From assembly GCA_020746105.1 (NCBI GenBank), contig CM036622.1:14427987-14491986 (forward strand): 64,000 nucleotides of DNA. Reading direction: 5' to 3'. Source of the DNA: Trogon surrucura. Lineage: Eukaryota > Chordata > Aves > Trogoniformes > Trogonidae. A program made the position numbers and the translations under genes. The notes below the pieces were generated by a model. That model worked only from the letters and a program-made list of their open reading frames with translations. It was not told the DNA's origin and searched no databases. Positions 10,601 to 20,764 of this stretch are shown in pieces. How positions within the stretch are numbered: position 1 is the stretch's first letter; each line of letters begins with the position of its first letter.

Positions 10601-13600
10601 CATGTTTCTAATATGTACCTTAATTTGAATGGAAAATCTTTACTAGGAGTAACATTTTGAAGACTTGAAATAAGTTACTTTCTGTTTTCTGCAATTAGAA
10701 GACCATTATTATGGTAAAGCATTCATCTGTTGTGGCAATGGATGCAAGCTTCCCTGAAACTGCAGCCTGTCAACGTTATGCTGAAATTAATTCTTGAGAT
10801 CTCTTGCAAAGTCAAAAATATGACTGCTTTAAGAACAAGAACTTCAGAAGTGATATTTTCTTCTGTACTCGTGATCTAAGGTGGAGTTCTCAGGAGCTGC
10901 AGATCAGGGCTTTAAAACACTAGTCAAGTAATGTAAATGTGCAGAACTTTAAATACCTGAACTATTGGATTGTAGCATGATGGGATGCTGTTAGTGGTAC
11001 TCTGTATAGTCTGTTGAAGCAGAAAAAAATTTATCTAGAAAACTTAAGAGAAGGCTTGTGATTACTAAGATTCACTATTACAAAAAAAAAAAAATTATTT
11101 CCAATTACTGCTTTCTTGAGGAAAGACTGGTTGTTAAATAATTATTCTGTGTTAGTCGTTGTTAGGATCTATCAATTCATGCTTGCTTCAAACGTACTAT
11201 ATTTTAATAGGGTTGAATTGTTTATAGAAATCATATTTATATCTCTGTGAACATGATTGTGTATGAATATAGAGATATAAGCAGACCTGTGGTTTCAGCA
11301 CCTCTGTCTCTTTTGTAGCTGCTTTTCTAACCCAGACTGTATGTCTCGACGATACAACGGTAAAATTTGAAATTTGGGATACAGCTGGGCAAGAGCGGTA
11401 CCACAGTTTAGCGCCCATGTACTACAGAGGAGCACAAGCAGCTATAGTGGTATACGACATTACAAATGAGGTAAGTGCTATATTCAGGAGGCACAAGGAA
11501 GATTTGAAAGTTAGCAGTCTTGTATTGATATTTCTTTCATTTTTCTTCATTGTTTCATAGCATCATAGGTTTGGGTTGGAAGTGCCTTTAAATATCACCA
11601 AGTCCGACCTCCCTGCCATGGGCAGGGACGTCTTTCACTAGATCAAATTGCTCATTTCATATTGGACTGTGTAATGTTAAATTGTGTCTGTAAAATTTTT
11701 CTTGCTGAAAGACCACTTGTAGGGTTTTCTATTTAATTTTAAAAAGAGAATGAAGGAAAGCAAATTCGATTGTACAAGTGTCTCAAAGCCACCTTTCAAT
11801 CAGTTGATCAGAATTGAGCTGTTACTCTCACTACGTTGCCGGTGGTGGTTATTTCTGATTATTTTCATGTTGTTGCAAGTTGCATGGTCAGCAGGATGAC
11901 CATGAGCCAGCACTGTGCCCTCATGGCCAAGAAGGCCAATGGCATCCTGGGGTGTATTAGAAGAGGGGTGGCTAGTAGGTTGAGAGAGGTCCTTCTCCCC
12001 CTCTGCTCTGCCCTGGTGAGGCCACATCTGGAATATTGTGTCCAGTTCAGTTCAAGGGGGACAGGGAAATGTTTGAAAAGTCCAGTGCAGAGTCACAAAG
12101 ATGCTGGAGAGAGTGGAACATCTCCCTTATAAGGAAAGGCTGAAGGAGCTGGGTCTCTTTAGCTTGGAGAAGAGGAGGCTGAGGGGTGACCTCATTAATG
12201 TTTATAAATATGTCAAGGGTGAGTGTCAGAAGGAGGGAAACAGGCTCTTTTCAGTGATGTCCAATGACAGGACAAGGGGCAATGAGTACAAGCTGGAACA
12301 CAAGAGGTTCCACAAAAACATTGGGAACAACTTTTTCACTGTGAGGGTGGCAGAGCACTGGCACAGGCTGCCCAGGGAGATTGCAGAGTCTCCTTCTCTG
12401 GAGACACGTAAAACCTGCCTGGACGTGTTCCTGTGCAATCTACTCTGGGTGATCCTGCTCTGGCAAGGGATTGGACTAGATGACCTTTTGAGGTCCCTTC
12501 TAATCCCTAACACTGATTCTGTGAAGTTATGTGTGAGGATTGGAATGGCAGCACAAGCTATTGAGAGCAAAACCTGAGGTTACTTGATTTCGTTTGAGCT
12601 TAGATCAGGTAAGTTTCACTTGGGTTTGGTACAATGAGACTTTAAAAACCAAAATCCTCAAAAAACCCAGAAACCCTGTACCATAATGAATAGTGCTCAG
12701 TAATTAGAAAGTGTAGCTGTTCATAAACTGGTTTCTTCCTGAGGAGAAAGAAAAATTCCAATTTTTCTCTCTTAAGCACTTCTCTTTCCTTACTCTTTGG
12801 TCAAGATCTTCTTATCTTTACTTACTTTTTCAGCATTATCCCAATTAAGCACATTAGAGCACTAAGGTAGGAATGTTTCATTTTAAAAGCTCAGTTGCCA
12901 AGTTAGTGTGTGCCTTTGGACAAAGGTAGCAGCCTTGCATTGGCCTTTTGCTTGAAATGTATAGATAACAGCGATTGGATAATAGGTGAGTACAAAAGGA
13001 TGATAAAACTCAGTTTCATCATTTTGCAATCATTAACAGGAGTCCTTTGCCAGAGCGAAAAATTGGGTCAAAGAACTTCAGCGACAAGCAAGTCCCAACA
13101 TTGTAATAGCTTTAGCAGGAAACAAAGCTGATCTAGCTAACAAAAGAGCTGTGGATTTCCAGGTATGTATATAACTTCTGTGTATAGAAATAGCATTTTG
13201 TTGAAATAGAAAATAAACCTAAGAGCAGATTATATGTATAACCTAGCTAGTTGTTATAGAGGTCATGCAGTTAAATATAAACGTCAACTGAGACCAAGTT
13301 ACGCTGCTACCGAAAAATCGGTTCTTGTGCAATGAATATGTAGCAATAGACTTTTTTGAATAATTGTTTGACTTTGAGGAATAACTAATTTATTTGTGTA
13401 TCTTTGAGGCTAATTGAATTGCTGTTCTTTGATGTGACCTCCTCCTGTCTCTTACCTGAAATTACCAGTAGCTAGAGTTGCAATGGATGAGAGCGGTTTG
13501 CGCTGAGTTACTGCTGGCTTGTCAGCAGGAGGATTTTGGATATCATATGATACAAAGCTGATTGATATGCTTAACTTGCTTAACCTATACTGTTGAAATG

Positions 13601-16600
13601 GTGTTCAAGTTTTAAATGTGCTTTTCATGGCATTCTTTTTTGGTTTAGTGGATATACCTGTAGTCTTTCTGCTATATTTTATCTTCTCGAAAATTTAACC
13701 AAGTCATCAGAAAATAGCTTCCAAAGCAAATAAAACTTACTACAGATGGTTCTGGTTCATTCACGGTAGACTGAGCTTGAATTAGGATCATGTTTAGTAG
13801 TCATTAATTCTTTTACAGTTTTAATCTGCATTTGGTGTCACTGGGAGAGAAACTACTGTGTATAGTAGTGAATCTTTTTGTGAGTTGCAGAAGTGAAACT
13901 ATGAAGGTTAGCAGAGTTTTAGGCATTTTCCCGCTGGAATTCAACAGCACAGTTTTCTAGTTTTGTACTTCCATGGCAATTGCAACATAAAGCTATGTGA
14001 CAGAAGGCCTTTGTGGTGTTTGAAAACCTGTGGTATTCATACATGCAAGCAGTCAAAAAACTTATTCAAATTTCAGTACCAAAATAGAACCCTTTTACTA
14101 TTTTTTTTTGTACCATTACAATCTTAATATTTTTCAAATGATTGGGTTTGTTAATGTGGGTTTATGGGCTCATTCCAGGCTTGACAATACTTTCTCATTG
14201 CAAAGAACATCTTAGATTTCTAGGTATTTGTTACTTGGTTATCTCAGATATAGTTACATAGCTCTTAGGTGTCACTTAAGTGAATATAGAATGCTGTAGG
14301 CTATTTTTTTCATTATAGGTATTTTGTAGTTTGGGTTTTTGCAGATTTCATATTGAATGCAAAGGCAGTTACATAATCATAAGGATCTGAGGATTCTCAG
14401 CTGAATTGGCTGACAGGAAATGGCAAAAATAGGCAACTTCAGACAGACAATGAAGATAACATGGCGAGATATTTAATACTGCTTATTTGTCTTTATAATT
14501 ATAAATTCCTGTCAGGATAAGGAAGTTTCTGATCCATTTGCCTCAATGGTTGGAAGGTTCAAGATAGTTCACAAACTGCCTTCCTTCCAGGATAATAATA
14601 GACTTTCTGGCATTTGATGGCACTTTCTGTAGCTTATTTATTCTTGTTATCACAGCCAGTGTCCTCAATCAGAGTTGGCTTTTTAATAAGTTTTTTCGTA
14701 TATTATTTAGTTTTGCCTGAGATTTTTTTCCTCAAACAGATATTTTTAAGATTAGTAAGGATTTTTCAGATTGCAGTTCTGAATAACTACTTGACAAAAC
14801 TGTAATTTCACGGCTGATGAATAACACATTGTCACATGAATGTTTCATCAGACTTTCTTTCAAAATGATGTAGAAGTTGTTCCTTAATAACAATAAAAGT
14901 ACAACGTGTAATGATTGTCTGATTTGATGTTTATTATTTTGTAGTGAAGTAATACATTCTTACTTTAACTTTCAGGAAGCACAAGCTTATGCAGATGATA
15001 ACAGTTTATTGTTCATGGAGACATCTGCCAAAACATCTATGAATGTAAATGAAATATTCATGGCAATTGGTGAGTTCATGAACAAACTGAGAATTCAGGG
15101 GAACTGTTTTTGTGAGATATATACTATTGCAATCTTTGTAACCCAAATTTTCACCTAAATTACTTGCACTGAGGTTCCCTTAAGCCCTTTCAGATGCTTT
15201 TTGATGTTCAGAAGTCAGATAAACTTACTTGAAGCACAGTTGCACAGGTCTTCTGTCAAGCACCAAAAGACTTGGATTAACTTGGAGTAGCCAAGTGAAG
15301 TTACTTTTGAATTCTGTCAGCAAGTTCTGTGTAACTGTTTTGATTCCATAATGAAAACTTACTGCTTCAAATTCCAAGTTTAAGCTGTAGTACAAAAAAA
15401 CCTTTCCCATGGTATATGTAACCATAAAAAGTTTTACATGGCTTTTCTTTATCGTGGGATGTACTTGACGCCTTTTAATCAAAATAGTGGAAGAATGTGA
15501 GAGTGTGTAAATGTGTGCCTTTGATGATATGTTGTTGGCAGCAGATTCCACACTGCCTTGGATATGTGCAGAACCTCGAGTAACGTACCTTCTATGAGAC
15601 AATGGTAACTGAAGCTGGAAACATTTCAAAATGAGAGAATAATAATGGACTTAAACTAAAACGAATATTTTTTAAAGTAAATAACATATTTACTAAATAC
15701 ATTTGTGTTAGAATTTTGTTTACATTTAAAGTGCATCTGTCTGAAATATAAAAGTTGTGCTGGAAATCGTAATGTGTGCTAAAGTTTTATGTCAAAGTTT
15801 AGGAAAAAGACACTTCATGCGGACAGTATCTTTACTAATACATTTTTAGCACTGACAATCTTAGGAATTTCTTTAAAGCTGTAATAGTAATTATAAATTA
15901 CTATGAAAATTGTGAATTCCTTTGTTAGACAAAAAAAGTATATGTCTTTGTTAATAAAATCTTGAAAGTGAAGGAGAAAGAAAGTGTGCAGTTTTAGGCT
16001 GGTCATCAACCTGTTTACTGATAACCTTAATCACAGTAATTGCTCTCCTGCTGGGAATAGTAATGTATAGTGTCAAATAACATTGTTAAATTTGTTCTGT
16101 GTTTTGCACTACAGTGCAAAATGTTTAGAAAGAGCTCTTATCTTCTGTTTTCCAAGTCAGTAAAGCAGAAGTTAATTTGTGGCGTGCTTCGAACTTGCAG
16201 CAGATGCAGATTAAATTATCACTATAGCAACACTTTATAACAAGTACTTGCTTCATGTTAACTATAAATACTGGAAGAGTGAGGGAGGAACGGGACGGTG
16301 GTACATAACTGAGTGGAAACACTGTTCTGGTGAAATCTTAATATGCAAACTGCACTTTTAAAGAATTTATTTTTTAAAAAGGAAAAAAATAATCCTGCCA
16401 AACTAAGTTTTTAATTTGTTATATCAACAATAATTCTTGCCTCCATGTTTTATTAAAGTATGCAAAGTAAATCTGAGAAAATAATGCCAAATTAGTACCT
16501 GGGATATTTTGTCTGCAAGGTTAGTTGTCCATGTCAGTATTCTTTCACATCAGTGGGTGGAATTCAGCTTTGTCAGTGTGTCAGAGCAAGATCTGTGCAA

Positions 16601-17978
16601 CAGTGGACCCTCAAAGGAGATCTTGATGAGGATATAAGCATTGAATAGAAATTAGAGTGGCCTTTTGCACACCCTAGATGCAGTTCTCAGGGCCATGTGT
16701 AAATATGATCTTCAAAAACGGGAGAAAATTAAAAATGAGAACATGGACAGAATTGAGGTATGCAAGCTACAACTGCTTGTAAATTGACTGCTCTTAAAGC
16801 TTGTTCAGAACCTGCAGTTAACAAGTCATGTTAATTGTACTAGAATGTGTCTAGAATCCAAAACAACAATGCTCTGAAGGCATTTTTCTGTTGGTGCTTT
16901 GTCCCTGTGTGCTGTCTCAGCAGCTTTGTCACAGAGTTACAGGACAGCTCAAGTTGGAAGGGACCTCAGAAGACCGTGTGATCCAAGTTCTTGTGGGAGA
17001 GGGTGTCTAGGTGAGATTACCTAGTACCCGGAGATTATCCAACACCACACCACCTCTGTTGATGTGTAGTCTGCTGGATTTGCAGCTGTTACACTTGCAT
17101 TTCATTCCTTTTAGGAGAAGTTGTGCTTTAAAAAGCTGGCTTTGGATTTGAAGCATGTAGCCAAGCTGTAGAACAGGGATGGTGGTTGAGTCCTGGTAAC
17201 GTGGGCAAGACAGACCCATGGAGGCCCTTTTGTATAGAACTTAGCAATTTTCAGATGGAGAGAAAGCTCGGAGCAGCTACTATTCAGAAGGGTAACATTT
17301 GTCACCTTTATTTTTCGTGTCTGGACTGAGGAGGTAGCCTGGAACTGTAATGACAGCACAGATATTACCACACTCAGCTGACTCATAAGACTTGGAGAGA
17401 AGAGACAGCTTGAAAAGAGAGGCTTGATCCAGTGCTGAGGACCATTTTGTATGTTGTATGTAAATGCTTATTCTGGCTAGGTAGCTGGACAGTAGTTTGA
17501 CCCATTTCTGTCTCATGTTTTGTGCCTTTTAAATCTTTGTGTGTCTCTTGGCACTAATGTCCTGGTCTTAAAGCCTGTTCTGTGTAGGCGGATTCCCACA
17601 AGAGCCATTGTTTCCTGGCGCAGCACACCTGTGCGGATACGTTTTACCGCTCAAGTTTCTAATGCATTTCACTCTTGAAAATCATAGATAAGGTAGTTGA
17701 TTGGTAATAGAAGCTAAGACACTTCTTCACAACACACTGAATCAAATCAGATTTCATAGCGATTATATCAATATGCTTATATAGTGCTGACTGTTTGTGT
17801 AACTCAGGTGATTTAATCTTGGTGCAGTCTGTTTTAACTCTTATTTCCTATTGATTTTATAGCAAAAAAATTGCCCAAGAACGAACCACAGAATGCAGGA
17901 GCCAACTCTGCCAGAGGAAGAGGAGTAGATCTTACTGAACCCACGCAATCACCCAAGAGTCAATGTTGTAGTAACTAA
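7476..17978 (+). CDS. RAB5A: RAB5A, early-endosome small GTPase (5 coding exons, 215 aa)
   Basis: The coding exons are 7476-7638, 11319-11470, 13040-13162, 14976-15069 and 17863-17978. They total 648 bases, giving 215 residues plus TAA, which is the usual RAB5A length. Seen in the product: N-terminus [14 protein letters not shown]-loop GESAVGKS (27-34), switch [13 protein letters not shown] (74 on), NKAD base-recognition motif (133-136), ETSAK motif, and a CCSN end whose two cysteines are the geranylgeranylation sites. All junctions are GT-AG with matching phases. Known of the family: RAB5A cycles between GDP and GTP on early endosomes and the plasma membrane, recruiting effectors such as EEA1 and the class III PI3-kinase for endosome fusion. 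NAAN near residue 13, ALAGNK and the near-C-terminal [10 protein letters not shown] differ slightly from the mammalian protein as I recall it. The N-terminus and C-terminal tail favour RAB5A over RAB5B or RAB5C. The start ATG follows an in-exon 5'UTR. Confidence 0.97.
7639..11318 (+). other. RAB5A: RAB5A intron 2
   Basis: AT-rich. The only structure I see is the hairpin at 8179-8206. Open frames such as 9761-10036 show no recognisable protein and no splice support. Confidence 0.85.
8179..8206. repeat. Perfect 12-bp inverted repeat with 4-base loop
   Basis: AAAATCTGTTTA (8179-8190) and TAAACAGATTTT (8195-8206) flank ACTG. It lies in RAB5A intron 2. It is short and AT-rich. Confidence 0.85.
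11319..11470 (+). CDS. RAB5A: RAB5A coding exon: switch I end to switch II
   Basis: The acceptor TTTTGTAG ends at 11318 and the donor GTAAGT starts at 11471. This 152-base exon encodes AAFLTQTV, then [20 protein letters not shown] and on to TNE. It carries the catalytic glutamine of the WDTAGQE motif (Q79 by RAB5A numbering). Confidence 0.95.
11557..11655 (-). mobile_element. CR1 LINE 3'-end fragment
   Basis: CATAGCATCATAGGTTTGGG, followed by GGAAGTGCCTTTAAATATCA and CCTCCCTGCCATGGGCAGGG, matches a diverged reverse-complement CR1 tail. It starts about 90 bases after the donor of the RAB5A exon ending at 11470. Confidence 0.85.
11855..12530 (+). mobile_element. CR1 LINE, 5'-truncated, with reverse-transcriptase C-terminal remnant
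   Basis: Frames at 11836-12132 and 12101-12577 together carry [29 protein letters not shown] and then [20 protein letters not shown]. This is the CR1 RT C-terminus split by a frameshift. The element ends near GATTGGACTAGATGACCTTT and CTGATTCTGTGAAG. It is not a host gene. It sits in RAB5A intron 3 about 250 bases after the oppositely oriented fragment at 11557-11655. Confidence 0.9.
13040..13162 (+). CDS. RAB5A: RAB5A coding exon: NKAD motif
   Basis: The acceptor TTAACAG ends at 13039 and the donor GTATGT starts at 13163. This 123-base, phase-0 exon encodes [16 protein letters not shown] and on to NKRAVDFQ. It includes the guanine-specificity motif NKAD. Confidence 0.95.
13163..14975 (+). 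other. RAB5A: RAB5A intron 4
   Basis: AT-rich intron. I see no repeat, RNA gene or coding signal. Confidence 0.85.
14976..15069 (+). CDS. RAB5A: RAB5A coding exon: ETSAK motif
   Basis: The acceptor CTTTCAG ends at 14975 and the donor GTGAGT starts at 15070. The 94-base exon encodes [19 protein letters not shown] through MAI and ends in phase 1, which matches the last exon (G|CA). Confidence 0.95.
15884..15904. repeat. Short AT-rich palindrome
   Basis: ATAGTAATT (15884-15892) and AATTACTAT (15896-15904) flank ATA. It lies in RAB5A intron 5. It may be chance in AT-rich sequence. Confidence 0.6.
16930..17010 (-). mobile_element. Diverged CR1 3'-end fragment
   Basis: CACAGAGTTACAGGACAGCT then GTTGGAAGGGACCTCAGAAG resembles the reverse complement of a CR1 tail, with several mismatches. 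The limits are approximate. It lies in RAB5A intron 5. Confidence 0.65.
17863..17978 (+). CDS. RAB5A: RAB5A last coding exon: hypervariable tail and prenylation motif
   Basis: The acceptor GATTTTATAG ends at 17862 and the stop TAA is at 17976-17978. The exon encodes [20 protein letters not shown] and on to QCCSN. The C-terminal CCSN is the RAB5 dual-cysteine geranylgeranylation signal. Confidence 0.95.
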
Positions 17979-19340
17979 AACATCAATTGCTTTAAACTGT
18001 TCTGAATATTCTTCTGCTTCCTAACTGTTAATAACCATGGAATTGGAGTGCTTAACCTGGCCCAGTACAGCTTCCAGACAGCAAAGAGACTTATGATAAT
18101 AGTCAAGTTCATGATACAGAGTTTTCTTTTGACCTAGAAATTTTAACATGCATGTATCCACCACTGGCTGTAATGTTTCAGCAGTAGAGGAGAGATGGAA
18201 TCGGAATAAACTTCCTTCAGTTGAAAGGTTTTAAAAATCACTTTGCAGTAGGGGTGTAGAACTGCTTTCCGTGGACCTAATTGGCCAGTTCCTGTAGGCT
18301 CAATACTGATTACTGTTATAATAAATAGAATTGAGACTTTTCATCATTCTCAGTTGTGCTTCAAAACCTTTTTAGAAACAGGGTCTAAAAATTACTTACT
18401 TATCCACAGTATTGATGCAAGCAGTTGTTTCTGCAGGTGTCTACTGTTTAGTTATACATTCCATAGTTTAATAATTTAATTACAAATAATACTTGGATTA
18501 AAAATTTTAAGAACCCTATGCTTGCAGGAAAGTGCAGTTTTAGTTGGTACACTGTATGTAAATTATGTCAACTCAGTTATCTAAAGAAATTAGTGATAAA
18601 TCAAGTTTTACTTTGTTTCTAATCTGTTCAGAGGGTACAGACCAGTAACGTTACAACTTGGGCTTATTTTTTTTCCCTCTACAAACTGTAAGAGCAATTC
18701 AAGTAAAACCACAACAAACTCAGTGTCTGTGACTTCTTTCTTGGTTTTGATCTTTGCTGGCCATTACAGTTTAAATCTTTCCCCTAAGGAAAAAAAAAAT
18801 AGTGCACTAACGATTATGTACATCCAACTTGATTTTAAATTTGGATATTAATGTACTGTAAATAGGTACTCTGCATTGTAGTCTACATTTGTTTAATACT
18901 TTCTGTAATATTTAAGAGTTGCTTAAAGGTATACAGAATGTACAGTTACTTAAAGCTAACTTTTTTCCTCTCTAATCAAAGGGGGTTCTAAGTTCTTCCT
19001 TTATGGATAGAACAGTAATAAATGATGCTCCTGTATCTGTAACATAAGTACTGCTGTCCGTCAGTAATGAACTTTGCAACTTTGTTTTCCAAAGTACATT
19101 TTATTTTGATCTGTCCAGTATATTGCACTAATTCTTTTAGTTATTTTCATTATATGAAATCTACCAAGTGTGTCAGAAGAGATGAATTAGTCTATTTAAA
19201 TGTTGAACTGATAGCAGAAACTTACTTGTGCAGATTTTAAATTTGCAGTAATCTGGGTTTAGCAAGGAAAATGGCAGTTCACCAGTGTTTAGTTTTATAT
19301 TGAGGTGCTCAGGTTTGAATAAAGTGGTTTAAAAAAATAT
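17979..19340 (+). other. RAB5A: RAB5A 3'UTR
   Basis: This is an AT-rich stretch without an open frame between the RAB5A stop and its poly(A) signals. Candidate AATAAA signals are at 18205, 18320, 19017 and 19318, so alternative polyadenylation is plausible. The last would give a 3'UTR of about 1.35 kb. Confidence 0.75.
19318..19323 (+). terminator. RAB5A: Distal RAB5A polyadenylation signal AATAAA
   Basis: AATAAA is followed within 30 bases by a T-rich tract, which suits a cleavage site near 19340. It is the last AATAAA before the opposite-strand PP2D1 signals. Confidence 0.65.
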
Positions 19341-19359
19341 TTATTACTGTTTTTTTATT
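19340..19359 (-). terminator. PP2D1: PP2D1 polyadenylation signals (minus strand)
   Basis: TTTATT occurs at 19340-19345 and 19354-19359, each reading AATAAA on the minus strand. They lie 160-180 bases past the PP2D1 stop at 19518. Use of either would put PP2D1 cleavage at about 19315-19345, overlapping the 3' end of RAB5A. Confidence 0.55.
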
Positions 19360-19517
19360 GAGAGTTTCAGAAGGTTTCACTGCATTTGCACAGTTCTAGA
19401 CGTCTGATTTACTATATGGGTCATCATTTAAGATGATTACAAGTAAATACATGACACAGCTAAATATAAGCTGGTACTATATGTACTGTGACACTCTGGT
19501 TATCCTATGATAAATTC

Positions 19518-20764
19518 TTAAACGTTAAGGTAATTGGGTATCTTATCACATCCATTTAGAAGTACAATCAAAACAGTAATATTATCCCTTGAACCTGCAG
19601 CTAATGCAGTCCGTACCAGTTGTTCACTGATGTAGCTTGCTGTGTTGTTGTAGAGCATCTCGGAGGTAACGCTACTGCTTCCTGCAGTTTGTGATTCATG
19701 ACTGGATGAGTTTGGTATTGTGTCCTCTTCAAACTGTGGTGGTGGTGTAGAACCCACTGGTGAAACAGTCTTTAGCAGTTCTTGACCAGGGTAACTTATA
19801 GGTGTGTCGTAAAGTATCTCTGAGTCTGTTTTTTCTGCCAGTTGTGGGCCCAAGTCATATTTAGGTAGGCACGCTTTTGTGTCTTTTGAGGGCTGTTTTA
19901 TATCTTTAGAGTGTATCGCCAGTACGTTCTCTTTCAGCTGTTTGTGGTCGTGACTTGGACCCGTTGCACAGAAAGTGTCCGTGTTTGTTTCTTCTTGCTC
20001 TGAAGGATGTAGCTGAAAACTATAACGTAGATTAATTTTTCTGTCCTCAAACGGTTGTAGTTCTTCAGAGCCACCTTGTGTGCTGGAATCAGACTGCTCT
20101 ATCTCTCTATTCCGTGAATTTAGCCCGTTGTGACTGAAAAGAGACAGTTTTGGATCAGATGGATTTTTGTGGTCATCAGTTTCCTTAGGAACTCCATCTT
20201 CACTTTGCAAATAGTCCCTCCTAGAATTTTTTGGCTTTTTTTGTTCCAGGTTGCCTTTTGAGTCAGTGAGAAAAACATCTTTATTGTAACAGAATACCCC
20301 TGCTCCATCTTGCAGATCGTTAATCGCCTCCGAGTCATTTAAATTGTCTTCAGTGAGGGGCATCAAATACTGACACGCATTCGGAGAAGTTCTGTTTTGC
20401 TGAATGCTTTCATACATTCTCAAATAATGAGTGAATGTTGTCAGAGTTAATGCAAGTACTTCATTGTGATCCAAAACCTCCCAAAGCCCGTTAGAAGCTA
20501 AAATAAGAAATGGACAGGTATCATCAATAGGGACTGATACGGTGTGGGGTACGGGTATAACAGATCTTTTCAGTACTGGATCTCCATGATGTCCAAGGCC
20601 CCTTGTAGTTCTCAGGTACCCCTCTACTAAGCCGTCCGGTTCGTTGGTGCTGATGTTTCCCCCACTCTGAAGTACACGTTTTCTCTCACTGATGTTAGAA
20701 GTGCTGTGCTCTCTCGAGAGGCAGTGACTCTTTCCATTCTTACATAAGACTGCATGTGCATTAC
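19518..20764 (-). CDS. PP2D1: PP2D1 exon 3: C-terminal half of PP2C fold with large insertion
   Basis: The acceptor TTTTAG ends at 20765 and the stop is at 19520-19518. The exon continues the frame as GNAHAVLCKNGKSHCLSREH, with LASNGLWEVL further on. A long low-complexity Ser/Glu/Asp-rich stretch follows, and the exon ends with LAAGSRDNITVLIVLL. The first codon is split with exon 2 (G|GT). Confidence 0.92.

Larger units (their letters stand above)
11471..13039 (+). other. RAB5A: RAB5A intron 3
   Basis: Nearly half of this intron is CR1: a minus-strand tail (11557-11655) and a plus-strand copy (11855-12530). The rest is featureless. Confidence 0.88.
15070..17862 (+). other. RAB5A: RAB5A intron 5
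   Basis: It holds a diverged CR1 tail (16930-17010) and a short palindrome (15884-15904). Nothing else is recognised. Confidence 0.85.

Noticed and set aside
12101-12577. 158-residue open frame in RAB5A intron 3
   Set aside because: It is the reverse-transcriptase C-terminus of a truncated CR1, not a host gene.
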